Shown: one piece after another, positions 8,645 through 17,896 of the stretch
How the letters are laid out: each line of letters opens with the position of its first letter
Numbering within the stretch: position 1 is the stretch's first letter
Source: DAISVY01 sp036826635
GTDB lineage: Bacteria > Zixibacteria > MSB-5A5 > GN15 > FEB-12
Assembly: GCA_036826635.1 (NCBI GenBank)
Contig: DAISVY010000011.1
Span: 1-64,000 of the forward strand
Length of the DNA stretch: 64,000 bases
Direction: 5' to 3'
Program-made: the position numbers and the translations under genes
The notes under the pieces: model-generated
What the model was told of the DNA's origin: nothing
Databases searched by the model: none
The model's input: the letters and a program-made list of their open reading frames with translations, nothing else

Positions 8645-8675
8645 TAACAAAACCGAGACTACGGTAGTCCCGGTT
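8645..8675 (-). terminator. Intrinsic terminator after the Wzi-like gene
   Basis: On the minus strand an inverted repeat of about eleven bases (ACCGGGACTAC / GTAGTCTCGGT) overlaps the stop codon and runs into TTTTGTTATT. It would end the transcript of the polysaccharide locus. Confidence 0.7.
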
Positions 8676-10135
8676 CAATCGACTCTTACCGGAGAATTAA
8701 GAAAACCGGAGACGTACAGGCGGACAAACGGCCGGGTATCATCGGCCCCCTCGACATGCAAGCGGTCACTGACGAAATCAACGCCCACCTCAAGATCAAC
8801 AAAGACAAAAGCCAGCGGAAAACCTTTCAGCCCCAGCGAAGCGGTGCTCGTCTTCTCTACCACGCCGGTGGGAAACGGTTCGGAATAGTCCCCTTCAACC
8901 CCCAGCCACGGCGCGTCCCAAATCGCATCGATCCTCCCCTCTCCCTGACGGATATGACTCAAATTAAGCGAGGCATGAAGATCGTCACCCAGCCAGCGCC
9001 TTATCGTCAGCCGGATCAGATCATAGTCGTTACCGCGCACTTCCCCCAGCGGCCGGTTGTCGTTGAGATACCGGTTACGCGGCAGCACCTGGTTGAAAGT
9101 CCAGTTGTTCACGCGCGTATAATCGCACATGATGTCCAGTTTGTCCAGCAGGTCGGCCCGGTATACCCCGACGATGAAAGCGATCTGGGCCGGTTCCTTG
9201 TCATCATCAGAGGAATCATCGATCTGAATGTCGTCGACCAGTATCTGGCCAAAGAGGTTATAGCCACGGGCCGGTTGCCAGTCGAAGTCCGCCCCCACGG
9301 TTGAATTGTCATTGGTCCCTTCGTTAAGCTGGGAACCGTGGAAGAAAATCAGTGGATTCAGGTAAAACAGATCAATCTGTCGTCCGGCACCGCCGAAGAG
9401 TATGGTCTCAAAAAGACCCGCGCGAAGGTTGTCGGCGATGTGAATATCAAGGCGGTGCGCCGCGACGAAGCGGTTTTCGTATTCTTCCAAATCGGACTCG
9501 TCCTCCGGACTGCGGCCATCCAGTCGACCCAGACGATACGACAGCGTCAACCGCCCCCAGCGAAGCGAATAAGCCAAACCGTCAAGGTTCTGTGTCGGAG
9601 CGAAGATCAGCGAACGCCGCACCCCCCAGAAAGCACCGAACCGCCCGGCTGTCAGGTCGAACGCGGCCGTATGATAATTGACGAAAGCCTGTTCTACCCG
9701 GCCGGCCAGACCGCGCCATTTTTTGCCGGTGTAATCATCGTCTTTCGCCAGTTCTTCGTCGAGCATGAACGCCGCGTAGACTTGCAGCCTGTCCAGCGGC
9801 CTAGCGGAAAACCCACCGCGAAAGCTCTCGAAAGCCGTTGCCCGCAACCGGCGGGCCGACCGGAATTTCTCGGCGGCAAAAGCGAAAAGCTGAAGATGGT
9901 CACGGGAAACCCCTCGGAACATCCCCGCAGGACCGCCCCCCATCGAATCCAGATAATACGGTCCAATCTGATAATCAAAGCGGTCGGGCTGAAGAGCCTG
10001 CAACCGTTCCTGTCGGTCATAGAAAAAGTCAAACTCGGCCTGTCCCACGGGGACAATACCGGCAACCGCGGAGATCGCTTCCGCACCTATAATCAGGAAT
10101 ACGATTGCAAGGAATTTTGGGCGAGGTCTTTTCAT
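8675..10135 (-). CDS. Outer-membrane beta-barrel, capsule-assembly Wzi-like
   Basis: A 486-residue exported protein with a signal peptide (MKRPRPKFLAIVFLIIG, about residues 1-26) and a body of alternating hydrophobic/polar strands rich in aromatic and acidic residues, as in an outer-membrane barrel. Features such as GRFGAFWGVRRSLIFAP, FYLNPLIFFHGSQ and DWQPARGYNLFGQ match the pattern of the capsule-assembly Wzi family, which tethers surface polysaccharide at the cell surface. The ATG at 10135 begins a natural signal peptide. It is the last gene of a minus-strand polysaccharide locus, 68 bases after the priming transferase. The Wzi assignment is by pattern, so moderate. Confidence 0.6.
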   Translation of the reverse strand: MKRPRPKFLAIVFLIIGAEAISAVAGIVPVGQAEFDFFYDRQERLQALQPDRFDYQIGPYYLDSMGGGPAGMFRGVSRDHLQLFAFAAEKFRSARRLRATAFESFRGGFSARPLDRLQVYAAFMLDEELAKDDDYTGKKWRGLAGRVEQAFVNYHTAAFDLTAGRFGAFWGVRRSLIFAPTQNLDGLAYSLRWGRLTLSYRLGRLDGRSPEDESDLEEYENRFVAAHRLDIHIADNLRAGLFETILFGGAGRQIDLFYLNPLIFFHGSQLNEGTNDNSTVGADFDWQPARGYNLFGQILVDDIQIDDSSDDDKEPAQIAFIVGVYRADLLDKLDIMCDYTRVNNWTFNQVLPRNRYLNDNRPLGEVRGNDYDLIRLTIRRWLGDDLHASLNLSHIRQGEGRIDAIWDAPWLGVEGDYSEPFPTGVVEKTSTASLGLKGFPLAFVFVDLEVGVDFVSDRLHVEGADDTRPFVRLYVSGFLNSPVRVD

Positions 10136-10203
10136 CGCCAAGATCCCATCCATGGCTCCGGGTTCCGTCCGGTCGAATCAGACGTACACCGATGCCGGGT
10201 TGT

Positions 10204-11799
10204 CTATGTCCCCGAGCCCTTTATAACCGCGGGAATAGTCTTGGCAATTATCTTGGTGTCGAGCCAGAGCGACCAGTTGTCGATATATTGCAGGTCCAGT
10301 CGCATCCATTCATCGAAATCGATATCGTTCCGCCCGTTGACCTGCCAGAGACAGGTCAGACCCGGCTTGACCGAAAGCTTGCGATGTTGCCAGGGCTCGA
10401 AGCGGCTGACTTCCTGCGGCAGAGGTGGCCGGGGACCGACCAGCGACATATCACCTCTGATAACATTAAGAAACTGCGGCAACTCGTCCATTGAGTACTT
10501 CCGCAAATATCGTCCCACGGCCGTGATTCTGGGGTCTCTCTTTATCTTGAAGACCGGGCCGGACATTTCATTTTTGTGCAGCAGTTCCTGTTTCTTCTTC
10601 TCCGCATCGCAGCACATGGTACGAAACTTATAAAGCGTGAACTGATGTCCGTTGACCCCCATCCGCACCTGCTTGAAGAACACCGGTCCCCGACTGGTCA
10701 GCTTGATCGCCGCCGCACAGAAAAACATCACCGGCGACAAAAGAACCAGTCCGATAAACGCCCCAATCCGATCCATCAGGCTCTTGACCACAAGAGACAC
10801 ATGACCTTCCGGGTCGGAACGATATACCAAAGCCGGCAGATCGTTTATATAGGACGATCTTACCCTGGCAACCTTGGCATCATAAAGATTCGGCATCACG
10901 AAAACTCGAACTCCCATCTTCTCAGCCGTGCCGAGGACATCCCACGAAGCGGAAAGATCCTTCGGTTCCACGGCCCAGAAGAGTGCATCGACCTGGGTGT
11001 TTGCGACAATGTGCTGCAGCGAGTCGGGGTGACCCACCAGCGGCACATCGCGATACCGCCAGAGTCCCTTCCTGCGATAGTCCAGAAAACCGATGAGTCG
11101 CGTTTCCAGCTCGGGCGAGTTGAGCACCATATCGGCCACCCGCTGAGCTGTCTTGCCGGAGCCGACGACCAACGCCTGCTTCGCGGCTATATCGACCCGT
11201 TCACCCAGCCTATCGCGATTAGCCAGCTGTTTTATAAGCAAACAGAAGGCGCTCATCAAGCACAATTGCAAAATAATATTGCCACCAAAGAAGCCCAGCA
11301 AAGCGAGTCGCCCGACCGGCCAGCCCACCACGAAACAGGCGGCCAGCAACGCGATGCCAATGGTAACCTCATCCACGATAACGGCATGCGCTTTTCGCCG
11401 GACCAGGTGCGAACCCAGAACCGGCTTGGGTCCACGAGTATGGAAATAGCCGAGGCGGATCAACACCAGGGCGGCCATAACTTCCAGCACCCAAAGTCCA
11501 CTAACCCCGCTAACCCAAAAAGCCGTCGATAACACCGCCAGCGACAGAAGTGCCGCTCCCGTCTGTCCGCAGGCAATCAGAACCGCTTTTCTCAGAAAAC
11601 GCTCGGCCTTCGTGCCGGGCCGCCCCCTCTGCGCGCCATTACTTAACAACTCCGGTTCGATCACGTTATGTCGTTGATATTGTTCTGGTTCCCCGCGTCC
11701 GGCGCCGCCCATCTCAACACCGCCCCACTCGAGGGACTCTTTACTCTCCGGTAAAACCCGGCCGGGGTCGACCGAAACCCTTTCCGCTGCCAATCTCAT
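10204..11799 (-). CDS. Polyprenyl glycosyl-1-phosphate transferase (exopolysaccharide priming, WbaP/CpsE-like)
   Basis: A 531-residue integral membrane enzyme that starts polysaccharide repeat-unit synthesis by moving a sugar-1-phosphate to undecaprenyl phosphate. Order: a soluble N-terminal stretch (1-70), four hydrophobic segments (about 75-215), a CoA-binding-like Rossmann domain (LVVGSGKTAQRVADMV), then another membrane helix and the C-terminal catalytic domain with GPVFFKQVRMGVNGHQFTLY, KFRTM, RYLRKYSMDELPQFLNV, GDMSLVGPRPPLP and KPGLTCLWQVNGRN. All bacterial sugar transferase motifs are intact. Its ATG overlaps the stop of the HisC-like gene (ATGA), so translation is coupled to that gene. 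Confidence 0.93.
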   Translation of the reverse strand: MRLAAERVSVDPGRVLPESKESLEWGGVEMGGAGRGEPEQYQRHNVIEPELLSNGAQRGRPGTKAERFLRKAVLIACGQTGAALLSLAVLSTAFWVSGVSGLWVLEVMAALVLIRLGYFHTRGPKPVLGSHLVRRKAHAVIVDEVTIGIALLAACFVVGWPVGRLALLGFFGGNIILQLCLMSAFCLLIKQLANRDRLGERVDIAAKQALVVGSGKTAQRVADMVLNSPELETRLIGFLDYRRKGLWRYRDVPLVGHPDSLQHIVANTQVDALFWAVEPKDLSASWDVLGTAEKMGVRVFVMPNLYDAKVARVRSSYINDLPALVYRSDPEGHVSLVVKSLMDRIGAFIGLVLLSPVMFFCAAAIKLTSRGPVFFKQVRMGVNGHQFTLYKFRTMCCDAEKKKQELLHKNEMSGPVFKIKRDPRITAVGRYLRKYSMDELPQFLNVIRGDMSLVGPRPPLPQEVSRFEPWQHRKLSVKPGLTCLWQVNGRNDIDFDEWMRLDLQYIDNWSLWLDTKIIAKTIPAVIKGSGT

Positions 11800-12944
11800 T
11801 TGCCACCCCCCCTTGTGCTCGTATCCGATCGGACTGTCTGGTAATCTCCCTCCCGAAGGGCGGAGTTATCACCGGTCCGGCTCAGACATTTTCTCCCTGC
11901 AACCGCATCCGTGCGGTGCGTTCCGTCAGCCGCTGTTGTGCGCGCGCGGGTCAACCCGGAATTATTCTTACCCGCGGAATTTTCGGGCCGGTGGAACATG
12001 ACCATGCGCCTGTCGACATTATCCAGGTGGTAATATGCCGCAGGCATGCGAGCAAACGCTTCGAGCAGCTTGTCGTTGGACAGGGGCGACTGTATCGTAT
12101 ACTTCAGGTAACCTTTCAATCCCGGATAACCGTCGAGATTCTCCACCGGGGCGCCATAGCGGGTCAAGAAATTCGAAACCCGGGCCGGGTCGGCGACTCG
12201 CAGCAGAATGAAGTCGGCCGCGGTGAGACGGTTTTGTACGCCCTGCCGGGTCAGGCGGGTGGCCAATCGCAACGACTCGGAATGAACCATGGCCAGGTGC
12301 CTGGTTTTCGGTTCCTCGCTGGCCAGCGAAGTGGCCGCGATATGCATGAGAGTCGAATTCAACCGGTAACCGTCGAACTGATCCTCGAAACCGCTGATGC
12401 GACAGGTCGGACCGATCAGCAGGCCGGAATCATCGGAGTTAATACCGAAACCGGCCGTCAGCGAACGAATCACGACCAGATTGGCGTGCCGTTCCAGCAA
12501 TGACAAACCGCTGATCCCGAAGAAATCAAAGAGTTTTTCATCCAGTATCAACATGCCGTCGTCAAGCTTTTCCAAAATCGCCCGGAGCTGTTTCAGCGAA
12601 TAGTTGGAGCCGGTCACCCAGTTCGGGTTGGCCAGGTAAACGATCTCGTCCGAAGATTCCAGGTTTTCCAGAACATCCTCATGGTGACCGACAAACGGCG
12701 ACGCCCCCAGAATTTCATCGGTCCGCATGCCCGCACGGTCGGCCGCAATCTCGACAGCCGGAGCGGTATGACCGGCGACCAGCAATCTTGTCTGACCCGT
12801 GTTGATATGTTCGAGAAACGCACTCAACATAGCGGGGAAATCGGCAAACGGCATGATCTGATCGGCCCCGACCCGAAGGCTTCGGGCGATCTCTGTCATC
12901 AGGTTACTGAATCCCGGAGCGGCAATTTCTCTAAGCGCGCTCAT
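11796..12944 (-). CDS. HisC-like aminotransferase-fold protein lacking the PLP lysine (pseudoenzyme)
   Basis: A 382-residue protein with the class I/II aminotransferase plan of HisC: YLANPNWVTGS (for NPNNPTG), LILDEKLFDFF (for vDEAYidF) and NLVVIRSL. Where HisC has RTLSKAFGLAGLR, this protein has RSLTAGFGINSDD, so the Schiff-base lysine is alanine and the following arginine is aspartate. The C-terminal 'yLRIti' arginine is also missing (KGYLKYTI). A 60-residue charged, low-complexity tail follows. It should not form an internal aldimine. The gene is translationally coupled to the priming transferase, which points to a structural or sensing role in polysaccharide assembly. Start at 12944 has AAAGGA upstream; an extension to 13040 looks non-native. 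Confidence 0.7.
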   Translation of the reverse strand: MSALREIAAPGFSNLMTEIARSLRVGADQIMPFADFPAMLSAFLEHINTGQTRLLVAGHTAPAVEIAADRAGMRTDEILGASPFVGHHEDVLENLESSDEIVYLANPNWVTGSNYSLKQLRAILEKLDDGMLILDEKLFDFFGISGLSLLERHANLVVIRSLTAGFGINSDDSGLLIGPTCRISGFEDQFDGYRLNSTLMHIAATSLASEEPKTRHLAMVHSESLRLATRLTRQGVQNRLTAADFILLRVADPARVSNFLTRYGAPVENLDGYPGLKGYLKYTIQSPLSNDKLLEAFARMPAAYYHLDNVDRRMVMFHRPENSAGKNNSGLTRARTTAADGTHRTDAVAGRKCLSRTGDNSALREGDYQTVRSDTSTRGGGK

Positions 12945-13394
12945 GGTTCTATCCTTTCCTTGTGAGTTCATCGCAGGGCAGGAAGCCCGACATCGGGACC
13001 GTTTGCAATCGATCCCTCGACACGGGTGGCTTGACCGCACGGGAAGACAGCGTTCTGTAGAAACATAAATATGAAACGCCAGCGGATGTGGCTGAGCGAT
13101 TGATCATGGCATCCCTGCACATAAATCCCTTTACATCGCTAAATTCAAATGCAAGCTTCTTGCCAACCCGGAGTATTCTTGTGCTATTTCACTAACTTAC
13201 TGTGCGATGGCACGTTGTGATCGATTCCCGGCCCCGGTCGCACTGTCCGAAAAGGAACATGCGGGCAGTTTTTTCCCGCCTTTCGGAAAATAAATCCGTC
13301 ACACAAAAAGACCGCCCGAAACAGATTGCTGTTTCAGGCGGTCCAAGGAAGGTGAGAAGAGAGAACTGTGTGATCCCGCACCACTCAGGTCGGA
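12945..13394. other. Gene-poor leader region upstream of the HisC-like gene
   Basis: No credible gene is seen in these 450 bases. The part near 13395 holds the SLBB gene terminator. The rest would form the promoter and leader of the HisC-like/priming transferase/Wzi-like genes; I see no clear -35/-10 pair. A second short stem with a T-rich loop lies at 13261-13279. Confidence 0.4.
13305..13343 (-). terminator. Strong intrinsic terminator of the SLBB export gene
   Basis: On the minus strand GACCGCCTGAAACAG pairs with CTGTTTCGGGCGGTC (13310-13343) around a short loop, then TTTTT (13305-13309). It lies some 50 bases after the SLBB gene stop and separates that gene from the HisC-like operon. Confidence 0.88.
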
Positions 13395-15716
13395 TCAAAG
13401 TTTGTTTATCAACAGAATACTCGTCAGCACACCCGTCGTGGTGGTCAGCACCGTGGTCAGTGTATTTCCCCAGTGGTGATCATGACGTATTTTCGTCGGT
13501 ACAACCACCACGTCGCCGACATCGACCCTGTGGTTAAGAGTCCCGTGGCCGGAAACGACCTCACCGTTGGCTTTTATCAGACGCACGGCTCCTTTATCGG
13601 CCTCGGAGGTAAAATTGCCGGCTCGCCTGACGTAATATTTAACTCTTTCGCGCTCTTTGAACTGGATGGTCCCGTTAGCCCCAACCGCCCCGAGAACGGA
13701 AATACCACTCGGCCGCGACGGAACGAACACTCGATCTCCGGGTGAAAGAACCACATTGTCGGTAGCCCCTTCGGAGGCCAGAAGTTCTTCAACATTGAGC
13801 ACAATGCGATTCATCGACTGCGGCTCGTATTCAACCAGCACCGTGCGACTGATATTACCCAGCGAGTCCTGCACCAGCGGACTTGATTTTTCCAGCAGAC
13901 TGGGAACCCGCAGCCGCTCAAGCGTTTCGCCGATAGAGCGCCGCTCGAGGATAGTACCCTCGGGAAATGCAAGATCGGTCAGGCCACCGGCGCGTTTAAT
14001 AAGCTCGTACAGTGTCTCATCGCGATCAGCCAGGACATACTCACCCGGATAAGTCACCTCACCCTCGATCAAAACCGTCCGATGCAACTGCCACTGGGGA
14101 ATCTGCCGGATATATACCCGGTCTTCCTCTGCCAGCAAAGTTGCTCGTCCGACCCGATCATTCAGACCCACACGAAGCAGTTGAACCGTACCCACCGAAT
14201 CATGGCGGGCTATTTCAGCACCCAGGCGCCAGGCGCCCTGACGAAACGAGCCGGCCAGAAACACCAGATCTTCAACCGTCATATTCTCGTACAACGGGTA
14301 GCGACCGGGTTGTTTGACCTCCCCTTCGATATAGACATATTGATTCCAGGAAACATCGGCAATGGAATAAACGTGAAGTGAATCGCCGTCCTGAAGCAGA
14401 AGATCTTCGTTGTGAGGCCCTTCGTTCAACGCCTGCAGATCGATGGCAATCACTTCGGTGCGCCAGTCGGCATGCCGCCTGAAAAGGTTGGCTCGCTGAT
14501 AGTACACGTCGTAAGGCTGGAGCTTGGCGCGTTCAAGCAGGTCCGAGATGCGGGTCGAATCATTGCGCTCGAAGTACCCGGGGTGCCTGACCATACCGAA
14601 TACGGCGACCATATTACGTTTCATTTCGAAGACCGAGAACACCGTTACCCGATCACCATCGAGCATGGCCATAGGGGCCGCCCTGTCCTGCTGCTGCGAT
14701 TCGAGGTTCAAATCCAGCACTTCCCATTCATCGCGACCGTGGATTCTCTCCAGCATCACACGCTCAAGGTATGCGTCGGGCTGAGCATTCCCGGCCAGCT
14801 TCAGCAAATCGAAAGCCGTTTGCCCCGGGGCCAGTTCATAGATACCCTCGCGTCGCACCTTACCGCGGATCGCCACGCGAGCACCGGCCACCGGAACGAA
14901 TATGGCATCGCCCGATTCCAGCCGGATGTCGGAAGAATTGTCACCCTCAAGCAAAAATTTGTACAGATCCACTATAGCCGCCGTCTGTCCTCCGCGCATG
15001 AGCTTGATATCGCGCATGGACCCGTTCTCGTTGGGTCCTCCGGCCAGATACAAAGCGTTGAAAAGAGAAGTCAGCGAAGAAACGGTATAAGCTCCGGGCC
15101 GTCGAACCTCCCCTGTGAGATAGACCCGTATGGATCTAATTTCACCGAGGGAAAGACTCAGATCGAACTGCGAATAAATTTTGGCGAAGCGCCGCCTGAG
15201 TTCCTGTTCAAACTCGCCCAGGGTTTTCCCCCACGCCGCCACCGCCCCCAGCTTGGGGATGACCAACTTTCCCTCGCGGCTGACAGTCAGAACATACTCC
15301 TTCTCCGTCTGACCCCACAGAGAGACGATGACGTTATCGCCGGGCCCCAGACGATAGTCGGAGGATGCGGCGATATCATCGGGCGGATTGATCTCCCGCG
15401 GACCGGCAAACAACTCGGTGCCGAACGGCTCCAAATCGTCGAAACCCGTCAAGCCGCGCTCCGGCCGCTCGACGGACCCGGTCTCCGTGCTGTCTTCGAC
15501 AACCACCGGAACCTGAGCACTCGGCGTGGAATCATAGATCGGCGGGGTCTGATAAGTGCTGGTATTGACCTTGGCGGAGGAACCCAGATAACGGGTCATC
15601 AATTCGGTCTTGTCCAACTCACTGAGAGTGTTCAACTCCAGCGCCGCGGCATCACGGAACCAGTTGAGACAGACCAGAATTATCACCAATAAAAGGAACA
15701 AAAAGAATCGTCGCAT
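13395..15716 (-). CDS. Polysaccharide export protein with six SLBB domains (Wza-like)
   Basis: A 773-residue exported protein. Residues 1-25 are a signal/anchor; a Poly_export domain follows (YRLGPGDNVIVSLWGQ, then KLVIPKLGAVAAWGKTL). Six SLBB-type units follow, each with a 'v.v.GeV..PG.y' signature: VYLTGEVRRPGAY, VAIRGKVRREGIY, VAVFGMVRHPGYF, VYIEGEVKQPGRY, VLIEGEVTYPGEY and ISVLGAVGANGTI. A hydrophobic C-terminal segment (about 745-773) may cross the outer membrane. Wza-type proteins form the periplasm-to-surface channel for polysaccharide; two or three SLBB units are usual, so this one is long. The ATG at 15716 has AAGGTGA upstream. It transcribes ahead of the priming transferase operon. 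Confidence 0.9.
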   Translation of the reverse strand: MRRFFLFLLLVIILVCLNWFRDAAALELNTLSELDKTELMTRYLGSSAKVNTSTYQTPPIYDSTPSAQVPVVVEDSTETGSVERPERGLTGFDDLEPFGTELFAGPREINPPDDIAASSDYRLGPGDNVIVSLWGQTEKEYVLTVSREGKLVIPKLGAVAAWGKTLGEFEQELRRRFAKIYSQFDLSLSLGEIRSIRVYLTGEVRRPGAYTVSSLTSLFNALYLAGGPNENGSMRDIKLMRGGQTAAIVDLYKFLLEGDNSSDIRLESGDAIFVPVAGARVAIRGKVRREGIYELAPGQTAFDLLKLAGNAQPDAYLERVMLERIHGRDEWEVLDLNLESQQQDRAAPMAMLDGDRVTVFSVFEMKRNMVAVFGMVRHPGYFERNDSTRISDLLERAKLQPYDVYYQRANLFRRHADWRTEVIAIDLQALNEGPHNEDLLLQDGDSLHVYSIADVSWNQYVYIEGEVKQPGRYPLYENMTVEDLVFLAGSFRQGAWRLGAEIARHDSVGTVQLLRVGLNDRVGRATLLAEEDRVYIRQIPQWQLHRTVLIEGEVTYPGEYVLADRDETLYELIKRAGGLTDLAFPEGTILERRSIGETLERLRVPSLLEKSSPLVQDSLGNISRTVLVEYEPQSMNRIVLNVEELLASEGATDNVVLSPGDRVFVPSRPSGISVLGAVGANGTIQFKERERVKYYVRRAGNFTSEADKGAVRLIKANGEVVSGHGTLNHRVDVGDVVVVPTKIRHDHHWGNTLTTVLTTTTGVLTSILLINKL

Positions 15717-16367
15717 AATCACCTTCCTATGGCAACCGGCCGAGGTTTGAATCCAATTCGTGACGGCCAGTCGACAAAGATCATTACAAGCCCGATGCCA
15801 ACTGTGTGATCGCACACATAAGTCATTGCCGAACAGCACAGTAGCCAATCGCACCGACGGCCGAAAGCGAGCCCACCGCCCTTCACAGGTGAAAATGATT
15901 CCAGGTGACGGCGGAAGAGTTTTCCGCTGACCACCCCCATGCGCCTTTTTTTCTAAAATCGCTCAAATCGTCTTGGTTGTAGGTCGTTGGGTGATGCTCT
16001 CTCTAAGCTGTTCTATGTCAGGCTGTTTTACTTTTCCAAAGTAAATCGGGGGCGATTGCGCCGATTACCGAGACTTTTCGGGGCGGGTTGGAGGAAGATC
16101 CCGGCCGGTTATCTAACTACCGACGATTCAGAAACTTATTGGCGGCAGGTGGCCACAAAAATGGCCCTTCTTTCCTTGACTTTGGCTCACAACTGTTGTA
16201 ATTTGCCAACCGCTTTTTGATACTTTGCCCGGTTGAACCGTCAGTAATGACAAGAGGTTGCAAGGCAAACGCCTGCTATTTACATCTCTTGTTTGTGCAT
16301 ACGGAATATGCCGGAAGGTAATAGGTTGGGAACGAGAGGGATTTTCACAGTTAAGACGGAGAATAGA
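15717..16367. other. Divergent intergenic region between the SLBB gene and the FadL-like gene
   Basis: These 650 bases hold no convincing gene; short open frames on either strand lack family features or ribosome sites. They must carry the promoters of both flanking genes. A likely plus-strand promoter is listed separately. A small inverted repeat GGCCA/TGGCC sits at about 16151-16166. Confidence 0.4.
16176..16204 (+). promoter_or_regulatory. Probable promoter of the FadL-like/lipoprotein operon
   Basis: TTGACT (16176-16181), a 17 bp spacer and TAATTT (16199-16204). Transcription would begin near 16211, giving a leader of about 155 bases before the ATG at 16368. Confidence 0.5.
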
Positions 16368-17885
16368 ATGCGGAATGTAAAACTTGCCGCCTGTGTTCTT
16401 TTGTCTCTCGCGCTCGGTGTCAGTGGTCTGTACGCAAGCGGTTTCGAGAACACCGGTTTGGGCACCACCGCCAGGGGCATGGGAGGAGCGTTTCGCGCTA
16501 TCGCGGACGATTGGACAGCCGCGTATTACAACCCGGCCGGTTATGCGTTCATACCGGATAACCTGTTCGGCGCCAATCTGGCTTTCTTCCAGAATCGCCA
16601 CGAGATCACCCCGCGTTACGCCGCCAAGGACGGTTACGTGAACGGCGGTGAGCCTAACACATACGGTTGGGGAATCGTCAACAACCAGCCGGTGTACAAT
16701 TTTAATCGCACCCTGAACAATCCGTCGGCCGGGATGGTTATGCGTTTGCCGGTCTGGGGCGAGACCGTTTTCGGTCTTTCCGTTTATCAGCCCTTCGACC
16801 AGAGTATAACCTGGCGAATGTACGATCCTGCCGCGTCCAATTTCACGTCATACAACACCAGCGCGCGGTCGGCCATTCCCGGTGATCACTACAAGACCGA
16901 CCTGGACGTCGTATCGTTCCAGCTCAGTGCCGGTCGGGAGTTTATTGAAGACAAGCTCTCTCTCGGTCTGGGTATCGAAGTGCTTCGGACCGATCTGTGG
17001 TACAAGGATCTCACTTTCCGCCAGAACCCCCGGGAAGGACAGATCACCGACCGTCCGCGGGATCGCATCCCGGAGTTTACCGACAACGATGGTCGCGGCT
17101 GGAGTCTCGGTTTCAGGGCCGGCATGATGTGGAAGCTCACCGAGAAGCTGAACCTTGCCGTTACCGGTCACCTGCCGTTTTCGTCCACGGTTAAGGGAAC
17201 GACGGTGTTCCGTTATATCCTGCCGGAGGCGAACGAGCTTCGTGATCTGGCCAACCTTGACCGCACCGACTACCTGTTTATCGACGGTCAGGCGATTGAG
17301 TTGGAATCGGATTTCGAGACCGAAGTCAAGCTGCCGCCCTCTATGGCACTCGGCCTGGCTTTCGACGTAACCGAAAAACTGACTCTGGCTCTGGATGCCG
17401 AGTACACGTTCTGGTCACAGTATGACGGTCTTGAATTCACCTACACGGGATTCAGCGGCCTGCCTTACTACATCGATACAACCGGGACGAAAATCATGAT
17501 GGAGGAGAGCTTCTTTACGGCCAATTTGTCCGAGCCGGTCGACTGGGATAACGCCGGCAAGGTGGCGTTGGGAGCCCGCTATCATTACAACCCGACCCTG
17601 ACGCTTCTGGGCGGACTTTCGATCGATCAGTCACCTTCGCGTACCAGTGGCGATATAACGCCGCAGTTCTTGGACACGGGTGACAAGTACGGTTTCAATG
17701 TCGGCGGCATATTACATATCAACCAGTGGGATATCGGGCTTATTACGAGCTACACGTATTACCCTGAAGACCTGGTCATCCCGAACCTGGAAGATATAGA
17801 CGACGACGGCATATACGACAATTTCCCCGGCAGTTACGACGCCAATTTCTATGAAACGGTGTTGTCTGTTGGTTACCGGTTTTAG
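16368..17885 (+). CDS. OmpP1/FadL-family outer-membrane transporter
   Basis: A 505-residue outer-membrane barrel of the FadL/OmpP1/TodX family, which lets hydrophobic compounds such as long-chain fatty acids cross the outer membrane. A signal peptide (about residues 1-24) is followed by the family's start SGFENTGLGTTARGMGGAF and DDWTAAYYNPAGYAF, which includes the NPA-type hatch motif. The chain ends VLSVGYRF with a terminal Phe, as expected for barrel insertion. GGAG lies about nine bases before the ATG at 16368, favouring it over upstream in-frame codons. It is followed after 11 bases by the esterase-like lipoprotein gene, and a strong terminator ends the pair. Confidence 0.9.
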   Translation: MRNVKLAACVLLSLALGVSGLYASGFENTGLGTTARGMGGAFRAIADDWTAAYYNPAGYAFIPDNLFGANLAFFQNRHEITPRYAAKDGYVNGGEPNTYGWGIVNNQPVYNFNRTLNNPSAGMVMRLPVWGETVFGLSVYQPFDQSITWRMYDPAASNFTSYNTSARSAIPGDHYKTDLDVVSFQLSAGREFIEDKLSLGLGIEVLRTDLWYKDLTFRQNPREGQITDRPRDRIPEFTDNDGRGWSLGFRAGMMWKLTEKLNLAVTGHLPFSSTVKGTTVFRYILPEANELRDLANLDRTDYLFIDGQAIELESDFETEVKLPPSMALGLAFDVTEKLTLALDAEYTFWSQYDGLEFTYTGFSGLPYYIDTTGTKIMMEESFFTANLSEPVDWDNAGKVALGARYHYNPTLTLLGGLSIDQSPSRTSGDITPQFLDTGDKYGFNVGGILHINQWDIGLITSYTYYPEDLVIPNLEDIDDDGIYDNFPGSYDANFYETVLSVGYRF

Positions 17886-17896
17886 GAGAGGAAGAG

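Noticed and set aside
9338..10633. 431-codon plus-strand frame across the Wzi-like/priming transferase junction
   Set aside because: It spans two genes on the other strand, and its low-complexity residues do not look like a real protein.
14412..15692. 426-codon plus-strand frame opposite the SLBB gene
   Set aside because: Antisense to a protein with intact Poly_export and SLBB motifs; no ribosome site, signal or family feature.
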